Positions 1-12,610 of a stretch of 64,000 nt of DNA are shown piece by piece. How positions within the stretch are numbered: position 1 is the first letter of the stretch; each line of letters begins with the position of its first letter. The DNA is from Symsagittifera roscoffensis (lineage: Eukaryota; Xenacoelomorpha; Acoela; Convolutidae). The notes under the pieces are model-generated. The model was not told the origin of the DNA. It worked only from the letters and a program-made list of their open reading frames with translations, and made no database searches. The position numbers and the translations under genes are program-made. The DNA is taken from assembly GCF_963678635.1 (NCBI RefSeq), contig NC_087062.1, positions 25,252,177-25,316,176 of the forward strand. Direction: 5' to 3'.

Positions 1-2145
1 TTGTGCGTGGTGTGATAAAAAGATAAAACAAAAACTAAGAATTAGACAAGCACATTTAAATAGACCAATCGCAAAACGGTTTTTGTCAAAAACATGAATT
101 GAAAAAACAGAAAACCAAAAAGAACAATAGTTTTTTCTTTCAATCTTGTTTCAGTTTTTATTTCGAATAGGGCGCTACAAAAACTTCAACAGTGAGTTTT
201 ACTGAGAAAACATTCAATCTTACTCCTTCTATAATTAACCTTCTCAATTTACCTTACTCAAAACCAGACTAAAACTTGCTTGAAATTACTCAAAAAGTAG
301 ACTAAAACTTGCTTGAAATTACTCAAAATTAGGAACAAATTATTAACCGGTTTTCTTGATGAGACAAATTCTTATAAATTTTGTTCCAATCAGGGCCGAA
401 AAGGCTTTCATATGATATATCGAACGCATGTCAACAGAAAAGTCTGGCTTGTTTTTTTAGCCTTGTAATTTCGAAGAAAAAAATATATGGTCTTTAGGCT
501 CTTAGGTTTTCTAGAATAATTTATGATTGATTCTTTTAAAACAAAAATTTAACCCTATTTGTGAAAACTGGATCAATAGGCAATCCGATCAAAATTTCGC
601 CGGGAAATCAGAAGGAAGTTCTAATTTCAAAACTAAAAAACAATCACGTTTATTGTGACCCGCACGCTTTCTCTGTTCGATAATGGAGTTTGACTTCCTT
701 GTAATAATGGGAAAAAATTGAATTTGAAAAGAAATCAAAAGTCTGCGAAGAAGTATATTTGAGCTTGAACAAATTTGAATAAAGTTCCTGAAAAAATAAC
801 AAAAAAAAATCGTCGCCACCTAAGTGAATATTAACTACTTTTTCATGAGTCGACTTTTGATTTCTTTTAAAATCAGCTTAAAACTTTTAGCTTCGGTTGA
901 AAGCGTTAACCGACTTTCAGTAAGCCTGCTCGCTCAACTTATTTGTTCAAAATTAAGCTAAAAATTAAAAAAAATCACAGTTTTCTCGCTATTGAGAATA
1001 TTATCAATCTCATTCGAATCACGAAACAACATGTTTTGGCGCCATGACGCTTTTCTGAGATGCTTTCAAGTTTTTTCCTAAAACGGCACTTTAATCATAA
1101 ATGACATCAGCCGAAGCACGCAAAATTTTTGCGTGGAAAGAAAGAAAAAAACAAACACAATTAAGTAAATAATTTTACTTTTTTCAAACTGGTGCTGTGT
1201 TTTGTGCGTGGTGTGATAAAAAGATAAAACAAAAAACAAAGAAATAGACAAACAGATTGAACTAGACTAATCGCAAAACGGTTTTTGTCAAAAACATGAA
1301 TAGAAAAAACAGAAAACCAAAAAGAACAACAGTTTTTTTCAATTTTGTTTCAGTTTTTATTCCGGAAAGGGCGCTACAAAAACTTCAACAGTGAGTTTTA
1401 CTGAGAAAACATTCAATGTTACTCCTTCTATAATAAGCTTGCTCACTCTACGTTACTCAAAACAAGACTAAAAATTGCTTGAAATTACTCAAAAAGTAGA
1501 CTAAAAATTGCTTGAAATTACTCAAAATTAGGAACAAATTTTAAACCGGTTTTAAAATGTGAAATGAACAAGCTCGGAGTTTCCCAAAAAGAAACGTTGT
1601 TTATTTAAAATTTGTGGACCAACACCAACCAAATTACGATGACTCGTCTGACCGAGATTTTTGGGCAAAACATTTATATATGCTCAAAATGTTCAAAATT
1701 TAGATCCCCGGTTTTGCAAGTAGGCTGATTTGATTTTCTACACAGAAAAATTTTTTTGAAAGGAGGAAAAACTGGTCTACTTGGATTATAGTTGTTGCTA
1801 TTTTCAGCAGAATTTCATTGATTCAAATTTCATTTCATTCAAACGCAAATAACCAAATGATTGCCTACAAAAGTTCAGAAGATCGTACACAGACAATTTA
1901 TGCTGAGCAAGAAAATTGTTTTGTTGAAACTCAATTGATTTGCTGTCAAATTTTTTTTCCAGACGAAGATCATTATTATAAGCTTTTTTCGCAACAAAAA
2001 ATCGGATTTCAAATTGAAAAAAAAACATTCAAGGGTGATTCAGTAAATTATACCAGATTTTTGGCTTAAAGTTGGAGTTGTAATACTTTATCATAACCCT
2101 TTTGGTTACTAAATGTCTCTATTTGGAAAGAATGCCACAATGCCC

Positions 2146-2770
2146 TCATAGTTTAGATTTGATTTTATCAAAATAAGTGAATCTTAGTTTTTTACCCACA
2201 GTTACTCCTAAAAAATTGCATGAAACTTGAGGATTAATCAAGGTATTATCCATAGCAACGTGAAGACTGGAAGCATCAAAATTTTGGTTGATATGAATTA
2301 GGGTCGTTTTATCGGTTTTTATTGTCAGTTTATACGAATCTGGCCATAAAACAGTTTTGAAAAGATCCAAGCGGAACTCTCTTAAACTTGAGCTGCCATG
2401 TGTTATATTCGTATCAACGGCAAACAAGAGTATCTCAGACGGTTCAGAAACATTAGGCATATTATTTACATAAAGAAGGAAAGGAAGTGGACCTTACACT
2501 GAGCCCCGCGGAACACCCAAACATATGCGTAACCAAGCGTATGCGTAACCTAAACGTATGCGTATTACAATTGGATTTACTCGCCAACTTATGCAGCGCA
2601 AGTACTTTGACATAATTCAATTGTTAAGAAAAATTGCCAGTAAGAAAAGAAGGATTATTAAAAAAAGTCAGATATGGTGCAACAAAAAAGGCTGATACTT
2701 TAAAGAAATGATTACATATTTCATCCACAACTGATGAAAGCTTAGATTTGAGACCATTTTAGAAGATTCA
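2146..2770 (-). pseudogene. Decayed non-LTR reverse transcriptase fragment (CR1/Jockey-like), copy A
   Basis: The reverse strand encodes pieces of a non-LTR reverse transcriptase. An early RT segment with LNYVKVLALHKL lies at about 2590-2640. Further along come a GVPRGSV-stop-GPLPFLLYVNNMP segment and the catalytic box, read here as LLFAVDTNI instead of the expected FADD, so the first catalytic Asp is Val. The KLTI..DKTTLIHI and NFLGVTV motifs follow at 2146-2330. The part between the early segment and GVPRGSV is missing and replaced by short ATGCGTAAC-like repeats. With a stop, a deletion and a lost Asp it cannot be active. The same broken version exists in every copy, so the damage predates amplification of the unit. 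Confidence 0.75.
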
Positions 2771-3160
2771 AGGCTTCGTGAAATGAGCAACTGAAAAAAT
2801 ACATTCAATGAGGGGGATTTTTTTATCTCTAAAAGAGGGTTAGACATCGGAATCTGATCAGCAAGCTTCGATCCGACAGATGTGAAATATACATTGAAAG
2901 AGGATTTATATAAATGCTCTCCATTTATTTAAATAATTGATATTCCCTTAGAGTTAGTAGCCTTACCTGTTATTCCATGAACTTATTTGAATACTTGTCT
3001 CGAGTCTGCGATACAAAGAAAAAATAATGTCTGTTGAAAAAAAAATATTGTGACAAACCAAACCTTAAAGTATTCACGACAGCAATTTAATCATAATATT
3101 TTAAGCGTCATCGAAGTGAGTTAAATTACCGTCAGAATTACTGTAGCAAAAATCGTCGAC

Positions 3161-3229
3161 AATTTTATCGAAGATTTTAATTTTATTGACCATTTTTTGA
3201 TATCGTATCAAAAAATTGTCGATAAAATT
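3161..3229. repeat. Nested inverted repeat in the AT-rich unit
   Basis: Outer arms AATTTTATCGA (3161-3171) and TCGATAAAATT (3219-3229) are perfect inverted repeats. They enclose an inner perfect pair, TTTTTTGATA (3193-3202) and TATCAAAAAA (3206-3215), separated by only TCG. The same structure recurs at about 7738-7760 and 34708-34735 in the other copies. It would form a cruciform or RNA hairpin; its role is unknown. Confidence 0.7.
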
Positions 3230-3957
3230 TGGTTTACAAAAAGAAGTTGTGAAATGTGATGAGGCAAAAAATCGATTTCGAATATTCCGCCTTCAGTTTC
3301 ATTCGAGCGATGAATACAAAAAAAATATATCGCAGGTTATTTCTTACTCCGATCTGAAGGAAAAACCTGAGCTTAGATATAATCGTAAATACAGAAAAAT
3401 AAGCAAATTGGAAAACATTTGCCTAGAAAAATGATTAGAAAAACAATAAATAAAATCAAAAACTTTCAATTATTTCAGCAGTTTTTTGAATTTCTGAAAT
3501 GTTTGATTAAGTTTTGCTTGTTTTGAGTAAGTTTAATAGTTTAATATTTTACTTCTCGAGTTTAGCTATGTTAAGCTTTAAAGCCATTGAAGTAAGCTAT
3601 TTTAAACCTCACTCGCTTTATTCGTTCGAGTTAAGACAAAAATCAAATATTTCAAACCGGTTTTTCCCGAAGCTGGGAAAAACAAACCCTATTTTGCATT
3701 GAAAGAAAGAAAAAACACAAACACACGCAAATAGAAAATTCGTTCCCATTTTTCAAATGGTCGGAACAATTATGTATAAATTTCGCTTTTTCAAATTAGT
3801 GCTGTGTTTTGTGCGTGGTGTGATTAAAGACTAAAATAAAAACCTAAGAATTATAGAGTCACATTTAAAGGTAATCAGAAGGTCAAAAGTATCATAGTAA
3901 CCGAGGTTACAGTCATGAGTCCCTTCATCATGTATTCCAGTCAAAATCCTTGGAATT

Positions 3958-4330
3958 CAAGGGTGATTCAGTAAATTATACCAGATTATTGGCTTAAAGT
4001 TGGAGTTGTAATACTTTATCATGACCCTTCTGGTTACTAAATGTCTCTATTTAGAAAGAATGCCACAATGCCTTCATAGTTTAGATTTGATTCTATCAGA
4101 ATAAGTGAATCTTAGTTTATTACCCACAGTTACTCCTAAACAATTGCATGAAATTTGGGGATAAATCAAGGTATTATCTATAGCAACGTGAAGCATCAAA
4201 ATTTTGGTTGATATGAAATAGGGTCGTTTTATCGGTATTTATTGTCAGATTATACGAATCTCGCCATAAAAGTGTTTTGAAAAGATCAAAGCGGATCTCT
4301 CTTAAACTTGAGCTGTTCCGCCTTCAGTTT
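3958..4330 (-). pseudogene. Extra partial copy of the fossil RT segment
   Basis: From about 3958 the sequence re-enters the segment also seen at 2036-2400, with point differences and a short deletion in the KTTLIHI region. It holds only the 3' part of the RT fragment, then jumps at about 4318 into the segment that elsewhere follows 3289. It is therefore a rearranged junction piece between copies A and B. No open frame is left. Confidence 0.6.
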
Positions 4331-4769
4331 CATTCGAGCAATGAAAAAAAAAAGATCATATCGCAGGTCAATTTTAACTCAGATCTGATGGAAAAACTAG
4401 AGCTTAAATATTGTCGATAGTTATAGAAAAATAACCAAATTGGAAAACGTTTTTCTAGAAAAATGACTAGAAAAAATTCAAAAACTATTTCAAACTTTTT
4501 CACGGTTTCAAGAATTTCAAAAAGGCAATAAATATCAAAAAACTAGCCTGTTTTGGGTAAAAATAAAATGTCACTTCTTGAATTTAGCTATGTTCAGCTT
4601 TTAAGCCATTGAAATAAGCTATTTCCCGCCTGGCTCGCTGTAATCGTTCAAATAAGGACAAAAATTCAAAAATTTCAAACCGATTTTTTCGACGCTGAGA
4701 AGAACACACTAACTTTTGCGTGAAAAAAACAAACACAATTAAATAAATAACTTTGCTTTTTTCAAACTA

Positions 4770-7700
4770 GTGCTGTGTTTTGTGCGTGGTGTGATAAAAA
4801 AGATAAGTCAAAAAACTAAGAATAAGACAAGCACATTGAAATAGACCAATGGCAAAACGGTTTTTGTCAAAAACATGAATAGAAAAAACAGAAAACCAAA
4901 AAGAACAACAGTTTTTTTTTTCAATTTTGTTTCAGTTTTTATTCCGGAAAGGGCGCTACAAAAACTTCAACTGTGAGTTTTACTGAGAAAACATTCAATG
5001 TTACTCCTTCTACAATTAGCCTGCTCACTTTACGTTACTCAAAACTAGACTAAAACTTGCTTGAAATTAATCGAAAATTAGACTAAAACTTGCTTGAAAT
5101 TATTCAAAATAGGAACAAATTTTTAACCGGTTTTCTTGATGAGACACATTCTTAAAAATTTTTAAATTTTGTTCCAATCAGGGCCGAAAAGGCTTTCATA
5201 TGATATATCACTTAGCCCATTAAAAAATATATTTGTGGCGAATGCTTTTGGGATTAAAAAAAATAAACGCTAGCAGACAGTTGGAAAAGATACATGAACG
5301 CATGTCAACAGAAAAAACTGGCTTATTTTTTTTAGCCTTGTAATTTCGAAGAAAAAAATATATGGTCTTAAGGCTGTTAGGGTTTCTAGAACAATTTATG
5401 ATTGATTCTTTTTAAACAAAAATTTAACCCTATTCGAGAAAACTGGATCAATAGGCAATCCGATCAAAATTTCGCCGGGAAATCAGAATGAAGTTCTAAT
5501 TTCAAAACTAAAAACCAATCACGTTTATCGTGACCCGAACGCTTTCTCTGTTCGATAGTGGAGTTTGACTTCCTTGTAATAATGGGAAAAAATTGAATTT
5601 GAAAAGAAATCAAAATTCCGCGAAAAAGTAAATTTGAGCTTGAACAAAATTGAATATAGTTCCTGAAAAAATAACGAAAAAAAATCGTCGCCACCTATGT
5701 GAATATTAACTACTTTTTCATGAGTCGATTTTTGATTTCTTTTAAAACCAGCTTCATAATTTTAGCTACGATTAAAAGCGTTAACCGACTTTCAGTAAGC
5801 CTGCTCGCTCAACTTATTTGTTCAAAATTAACCTAAAAAACGAAAAAAAAACAGTTTTCTCAGCATTCAGAAATTTTGCTCGGCTCTTAGGGTTTCTTCG
5901 AATTACGAAAAAACATGTTTTGGCGCCATGACGCTTTTCTGAGATGCTTTCAATTTTTTTTCCTAAAACGGCACTTTACTCCTTTTACAATTAGCTTGCT
6001 CACTTTACGTTACTCAAAACCAGACTAAAAATTGCTTAAAATTACCCAAAAAGTAGACTAAAACTTGCTTGAAATTACTCAAAATTAGTAACAAATTTTA
6101 AACCGGTTTTAAAAGATGAAATGAACAAGCTCTGAGTTTCCCAAAAAGAAACGTCGTTTTTTTTTAATTTGTGGACTAACACCAACAAATCACGATGACT
6201 CGTCTGACCGAGATTTTCGGGCAAAACATTCATAAATGCTCAATATGTTCAAAATTTAGATCCCCGGTTTTGCAAGCAGGCTGATTTAATTTTTTACACA
6301 CAAAAATTTTTTGAAAGGAGGAAAAACTGATCTACTTGGATTATAGGTGTTGCTATATGCAAAATTTCATTGAGAAGCTCAATCAAACGCAAATAACCAA
6401 ATGATTGTCTACAGTGCAGAAGATTGTACACAGACAATTTATGCCGAGCAAGAAAATTGTTTTGTTGAAACTCAATTGAGTTGCTGCAAAACTTTTTCCA
6501 GATGAAGATCATTATTATCAGCTTTTTTCGCAACAAAAAAAACGGATTTCAATTTGAAAAAAAACATACAAGCGTGATTCAGTAAATAATACCAGACTAT
6601 TGGCTTAAAGTTGGAGTTGTAATACTTTATCATGACCCTTCTGGTTACTGAATGTCTCTATGTGGAAAGAATGCCACAATGCCCTCATAGTTTAGATTTG
6701 ATTTTATCAAAATAAGTGAATCTTAGTTTATTACCCACAGTTACTCCTAAATAATTTCATGAAATTTGGGGATTAATCAAGGTATTATCTATAGCAACGT
6801 GAAGACTGGAATCATCAAAATTTTGGTTGATATGAATTAGGGTCGTTTTATCGGTATTTATTGTCAATTTATACGAATCTGGCCATGAAAGAGTTTTGAA
6901 AAGATCCAAGCGGAACTCTCTTAAACTTGAGCTGCCAAGTGTTATATTCGTATCAACGGCAAACAAGAGTATCTCTGACGGTTCAGAAACATTAGGCATA
7001 TTTTTTACATAAAAAAGGAAAGGAAGTGGACCTTACACTGAGCCCCGCGGAACACCCAAACCTATGCGTAACCAAGCGTATGCGTAACCTAAACGTATGC
7101 GTATTACAATTAGATTTACTCGCCAACTTATGCAGCGCAAGTACTTTGGCATAATTCAATTGTTTAGAAAATTTGCCTGTAAGAAAAGAAAGATTAACAA
7201 AAACAGTCAGATATGGGGCAACAAAAAAGGCTGATACTTTAAAGAAATGATTACATATTTCACCCACAACTGATGAAAGCTTAGATTTGAGACCATTTTA
7301 GAAGATTCAAGGCTTCGTGAAATGAGCAACTGAAAAAATACATTCATTGAGGGGAATTTTTTTATCTTCAAAAGAGGGTTAGACATCGGAATCTGACCAG
7401 CAAGCTTCGATCCGACAGATGTGAAATATACATTGAAAGAGGATTTATATAAATGCTCTCCATTTATTTAAATAATTGATGTTCCCTTAGAGTTAGTAGC
7501 CTTACCTGTTATTCCATGAACTTATTTGAATACTTGTCTCGATTCTCCGATACAAAGAAAAAATAAGGTCTGTTGAAAAAAAAATATTGTGACAAACCAA
7601 ACCATTATCCTAAAGTATTCACGACAGCAATGTAATCATAAAAATTTAAGCGTCATCGAAGTGAGTTAAATTACCGTCAGAGTTACCGTACCAAAAATCG

Positions 7701-8368
7701 TCGACAATTTTTTCCAAGATTTTAATTTTATCGACCATTTTTTGATATCGTATCAAAAAATTGTCGATAAAATTTGGTTTACAAAAAGAAGTTGTAAAAT
7801 GTGATGAGGCAAAAAACCGATTACGGTTATTCCGCCTTCAGTTTCATTCGAGCGATGAAAACAAAAAAAAATATCGCAGGTCATTTCTTACTAGATCTGA
7901 AGGAAAAACTTGAGCTTAGGTATAATCGGTAAATACAGAAAAATAAGCAAATTGGAAAACACTTGCCTAGAAAAATGATTAGAAAAACAACAAAAAAAAC
8001 AAACTTTTTCAAATATTTTAGCGGTTTTTTGAATTTCTGAAATTTTTGATTTCAAAAAGACAATAAAATACTCAAAAAAACTAGCTTGTTTCGAGTAAGT
8101 TTAATAGTTTTATATTTTTTTTCTCGAGTTTAGCTATGTTAAGCTTTAAAGCCATTGAAGTAAGCTATTTTAAACCTCACTCGGTTTATTCGTTCGAGTT
8201 AAGACAAAAATCAAATATTTCAAACTGGTTTTTCTCGAAGCTGGGAAAAACAAACAAAATTTTGCTTGGAAAGAAAGATAAAACACAAACACACGCAAAT
8301 AGAAAATTCTTTCCCATTTTTTCAAATGGTCGGAACAATCAAGTATAAATTTTGCTTTTTTCTAACTA
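4770..8368 (+). repeat. AT-rich repeat unit, copy B (more diverged)
   Basis: It has the same order of blocks as copy A. The GTGCTGTGTTTTGTGCG start lies at about 4770, the GGGCGCTACAAAAAC block at about 4950, the TTGCTTGAAATT repeats at about 5050 and 6030, and the fossil RT at about 6680-7330. Many substitutions and small indels separate it from copies A and C, which resemble each other far more. This implies that A and C arose by a later duplication. Between 4330 and 4770 the sequence is AT-rich repeat remnant without a gene. Confidence 0.75.
6680..7330 (-). pseudogene. Decayed non-LTR reverse transcriptase fragment, copy B
   Basis: This is the same RT relic as at 2146-2770. On the reverse strand one reads SFLTGKFSKQLNYAKVLALH at about 7135-7195 and GPLPFLLYVNNMP at about 6990-7030. 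Next come the altered catalytic box FAVDTNI, again with Val for Asp, and KLTINTDKTTLIHI. The shared catalytic loss and internal deletion show one inactivated ancestor. Only short frames remain. Confidence 0.72.
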
Positions 8369-8378
8369 GTGCTGTGTT

Positions 8379-11209
8379 TTGTGCGTGGTGTGATAAAAAG
8401 ATAAAACAAAATTTAAGAATTAGACAAGCACATTTAAATAGACCAATCGCAAAACGGTTTTTGTCAAAAACATGAATTGAAAAAACAGAAAACCAAAAAG
8501 AACAATAGTTTTTTCTTTCAATCTTGTTTCAGTTTTTATTTCGAATAGGGCGCTACAAAAACTTCAACAGTGAGTTTTACTGAGAAAACATTCAATGTTA
8601 CTCCTTCTATAATTAACCTTCTCAATTTACCTTACTCAAAACCAGACTAAAACTTGCTTGAAATTACTCAAAAAGTAGACTAAAACTTGCTTGAAATTAC
8701 TCAAAATTAGGAACAAATTATTAACCGGTTTTCTTGATGAGACAAATTCTTATAAATTTTGTTCCAATCAGGGCCGAAAAGGCTTTCATATGATATATCG
8801 AACGCATGTCAACAGAAAAGTCTGGCTTGTTTTTTTTAGCCTTGTAATTTCGAAGAAAAAAATATATGGTCTTTAGGCTCTTAGGTTTTCTAGAATAATT
8901 TATGATTGATTCTTTTAAAACAAAAATTTAACCCTATTTGTGAAAACTGGATCAATAGGCAATCCGATCAAAATTTCGCCGGGAAATCAGAAGGAAGTTC
9001 TAATTTCAAAACTAAAAAACAATCACGTTTATTGTGACCCGCACGCTTTCTCTGTTCGATAATGGAGTTTGACTTCCTTGTAATAATGGGAAAAAATTGA
9101 ATTTGAAAAGAAATCAAAAGTCTGCGAAGAAGTATATTTGAGCTTGAACAAATTTGAATAAAGTTCCTGAAAAAATAACAAAAAAAAATCGTCGCCACCT
9201 AAGTGAATATTAACTACTTTTTCATGAGTCGACTTTTGATTTCTTTTAAAATCAGCTTAAAACTTTTAGCTTCGGTTGAAAGCGTTAACCGACTTTCAGT
9301 AAGCCTGCTCGCTCAACTTATTTGTTCAAAATTAAGCTAAAAATCAAAAAAAATCACAGTTTTCTCGCTATTGAGAATATTATCAATATCATTCGAATCA
9401 CGAAACAACATGTTTTGGCGCCATGACGCTTTTCTGAGATGCTTTCAAGTTTTTTCCTAAAACGGCACTTTAATCATAAATGACATCAGCCGATGCACGC
9501 AAAATTTTTGCGTGGAAAGAAAAAAAAAACAAACACAATTAAGTAAATAATTTTATTTTTTTCAAACTGGTGCTGTGTTTTGTGCGTGGTGTGATAAAAA
9601 GATAAAACAAAAAACAAAGAAATAGACAAACACTTTGAACTAGACTAATCGCAAAACGGTTTTTGTCAAAAACATGAATAGAAAAAACAGAAAACCAAAA
9701 AGAACAACAGTTTTTTTCAATTTTGTTTCAGTTTTTATTCCGGAAAGGGCGCTACAAAAACTTCAACAGTGAGTTTTACTGAGAAAACATTCAATGTTAC
9801 TCCTTCTATAATAAGCTTGCTCACTTTACGTTACTCAAAACAAGACTAAAAATTGCTTGAAATTACTCAAAAAGTAGACTAAAAATTGCTTGAAATTACT
9901 CAAAATTAGGAACAAATTTTAAACCGGTTTTAAAATGTGAATTGAACAAGCTCGGAGTTTCCCAAAAAGAAACGTTGTTTATTTAAAATTTGTGGACCAA
10001 CACCAACCAAATTACGATGACTCGTCTGACCGAGATTTTTGGGCAAAACATTTATATATGCTCAAAATGTTCAAAATTTAGATCCCCGGTTTTGCAAGTA
10101 GGCTGATTTGATTTTCTACACAGAAAATTTTTTTTGAAAGGAGGAAAAACTGGTCTACTTGGATTATAGTTGTTGCTATTTTCAGCAGAATTTCATTGAT
10201 TCAAATTTCATTTCATTCAAACGCAAATAACCAAATGATTGCCTACAAAAGTTCAGAAGATCGTACACAGACAATTTATGCTGAGCAAGAAAATTGTTTT
10301 GTTGAAACTCAATTGATTTGCTGTCAAATTTTTTTTCCAGACGAAGATCATTATTATAAGCTTTTTTCGCAACAAAAAATCGGATTTCAAATTGAAAAAA
10401 AAACATTCAAGGGTGATTCAGTAAATTATACCAGATTTTTGGCTTAAAGTTGGAGTTGTAATACTTTATCATAACCCTTCTGGTTACTAAATGTCTCTAT
10501 TTGGAAAGAATGCCACAATGCCCTCATAGTTTAGATTTGATTTTATCAAAATAAGTGAATCTTAGTTTTTTACCCACAGTTACTCCTAAAAAATTGCATG
10601 AAACTTGAGGATTAATCAAGGTATTATCTATAGCAACGTGAAGACTGGAAGTATCAAAATTTTGGTTGATATGAATTAGGGTAGTTTTATCGGTATTTAT
10701 TGTCAGTTTATACGAATCTGGCCATAAAACAGTTTTGAAAAGATCCAAGCGGAACTCTCTTAAACTTGAGCTGCCATGTGTTATATTCGTATCAACGGCA
10801 AACAAGAGTATCTCAGACGGTTCAGAAACATTAGGCATATTATTTACATAAAGAAGGAAAGGAAGTGGACCTTACACTGAGCCCCGCGGAACACCCAAAC
10901 ATATGCGTAACCAAGCGTATGCGTAACCTAAACGTATGCGTATTACAATTGGATTTACTCGCCAACTTATGCAGCGCAAGTACTTTGACATAATTCAATT
11001 GTTAAGAAAAATTGCCAGTAAGAAAAGAAGGATTATTAAAAAAAGTCAGATATGGTGCAACAAAAAAGGCTGATACTTTAAAGAAATGATTACATATTTC
11101 ATCCACAACTGATGAAAGGTTAGATTTGAGACCATTTTAGAAGATTCAAGGCTTCGTGAAATGAGCAACTGAAAAAATACATTCAATGAGGGGGATTTTT
11201 TTATCTCTA
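8379..11209 (+). repeat. AT-rich repeat unit, copy C, left part
   Basis: It is nearly identical to 1-2831 at a constant offset of 8378. It breaks off exactly at the 5' LTR of element 1 and resumes at 34343 after the 3' LTR. Copies A and C differ only by scattered substitutions and short indels, so the duplication is recent, and the LTR element entered copy C after it. Confidence 0.85.
10524..11150 (-). pseudogene. Decayed non-LTR reverse transcriptase fragment, copy C
   Basis: It is nearly identical to the copy A relic. It has the same Val in the catalytic box, the same stop in the GVPRGSV region and the same internal deletion, and retains the LNYVKVLALHKL and NFLGVTVGKKLRF motifs. The element 1 insertion lies about 60 bp beyond its upstream end. 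It is not functional. Confidence 0.72.
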
Positions 11210-12125
11210 TGTGCCAGTCGGTCATATTTGGAAGTTTGACCTTGAGAGAAGAAAAAAACACTTGATTTTGGAGTGAAATTTAATTTTTCAAAATTTCGAA
11301 TGGAACCTGTCATGCACGATTTTCTCGCGAGAACTGAAAATCAGAAAAAGAGATCAGAACAATTTCAGAACAATTGAGTAACAATCGCGGGAAAGTTGCT
11401 AGAAAAATTGGTGGGAAATTGCTATTCGCAATTTCGAAAGCAATAATAACCTAGAGTAGAGCTGTCCCATCTGTGACGGAGACGAGAGCATTCCCTCGAG
11501 TTGGATTATTACGATTGGAATACTATTATTGACTGGACCAGAGTGAACCTTCGGTGGAAAGGTGGACAGCTAGAGTGTCCCAATGGTTCACGAGAACTTG
11601 CAGTCTAGAGTAAAAACTTGTTCTTGTTGTTAAAACTGACTGACATTAAACTCATATTAGTTATTTTATTAATTCTTGAGTTGTTTACCGACTTATTTAC
11701 TTCCTGGTTCTTGAGCGTGCTACAATGTGAGTACTTAATTTAAATTCCTAGAGTGTGTTTTATAATTGTGATGTTGAGGTAAGGCGAGTTTTAGGTTGAT
11801 CCATCTGAAATGGATCAAAGTTCCACTGTCTAATAAAAAGTAACTTAACGGATTGTTCCAACCCGGTTTTTAACGGCGTTCATGTATTTTGGGTATCTAG
11901 AGACCTAAGTATGGGGACGTTTCTAATTCTAGAGTGGGGGGATATTTTAGTAGTAGCCTTTAAGCTGTAACGGGTCGTAGTCTCATGTCACAAGCGAACC
12001 GAACTGGCTCCGACCGTTCTTGAGGTAGAAAAACACAAGAGATAGTGTCCCTGACCCTTGAGCCAGTGGTTATAGGGCCTATTTTTCTTAAGCCTCATGT
12101 GTGACTGCAGTAGACGAATGTTACA
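11210..12125 (+). repeat. Element 1 5' LTR
   Basis: This is a 916-bp direct repeat of 33428-34342. It starts TGTGCCAGTCGG and ends CGAATGTTACA, giving canonical TG...CA ends. An AATAAA polyadenylation-type hexamer lies at 11832-11837. Five CTTGAG hexamers occur within it (11241, 11675, 11710, 12019, 12057). It should hold the promoter, but I cannot point to a convincing TATA box. Confidence 0.95.
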
Positions 12126-12136
12126 TAGTGTTTTTA

Positions 12137-12153
12137 TGGCGCTCCTGGGTGTT
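12137..12153 (+). other. Element 1 primer-binding site (candidate)
   Basis: TGGCGCTCCTGGGTGTT begins with TGG, as expected for pairing with a tRNA 3' CCA end. It lies 11 bases after the LTR, farther than usual. The same 17 bases, with the TTTTTA before them, occur at the matching place in element 2, although the flanking bases differ. I could not assign the tRNA. Confidence 0.7.
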
Positions 12154-12250
12154 TACGACATCAAGACTACGGAGTCGAACCCACTTGAGACAGCTTCGGG
12201 CTGAATGCCCATTCTAGAGTACCGGCGGTACGGTTCGACAGGAACGTGCA

Positions 12251-12282
12251 AACCTTCCGGTTGTACCGTGATAGCTTTTTAA
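12251..12282 (+). promoter_or_regulatory. Leader block conserved between the two giant elements
   Basis: AACCTTCCGG, TTGTACCGTG and ATAGCTTTTTAA run together here. Element 2 carries AGCCTTCCGGATTACCGTG followed by AATAGCTTTTTAA at the same distance from its PBS (minus strand, 59124-59154), while flanking leader sequence is unalike. A packaging, dimerisation or translation signal is a plausible role, inferred from position only. Confidence 0.55.
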
Positions 12283-12610
12283 GAAAACTCGAGAAAATTT
12301 CCTGGTACGCTCTCCGAACGAGGCTTAGCTAACCGAGTAAAGGGGGGCAACTAGGGAGACAAAAACACGAGCAAAAAGACAAAAAGCAAAACAAAAACCA
12401 AAAAAGAATAGAAAAAGGAATAAAAACCATAAAACGAAAAAAGACAGTGACTTTGACACCAGATTAGTTGGATCAAACCTTTATATTAATTAAATAGTAT
12501 ACCCATACTGTTTTACAAGTTCGATCGTTTCGATCAACCTAGCAATTTAAACCAGTAAACTGAATAAAGTGCCCGAAGTGGGGCGTCGTCAAGGGTTTTC
12601 AGATAGCTTG

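Larger units (their letters stand above)
1..3957 (+). repeat. AT-rich repeat unit, copy A (empty-site copy)
   Basis: This unit recurs almost unchanged at 8379-11209 continued at 34343-35498; short unrecognised ORFs sit at the same offsets in both. It contains a module of about 350-480 bp twice (about 1-350 and 1190-1555), recognisable by a GTGCTGTGTTTTGTGCGTGG-like start, a GGGCGCTACAAAAACTTCAA stretch and repeats ending in ACTAAAACTTGCTTGAAATT. A decayed reverse transcriptase lies at 2146-2770 and a nested palindrome at 3161-3229. Relative to copies B and C it lacks about 40 bases near 3510. No intact gene is visible. What kind of element it is (non-autonomous transposon, satellite-like segment or segmental duplication) cannot be decided from the window. 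Confidence 0.8.

Noticed and set aside
589-819. 76-codon minus-strand frame, repeated at 5464 and 8968
   Set aside because: It lies in the AT-rich repeat, has no recognisable motif, and is simply copied with the unit.
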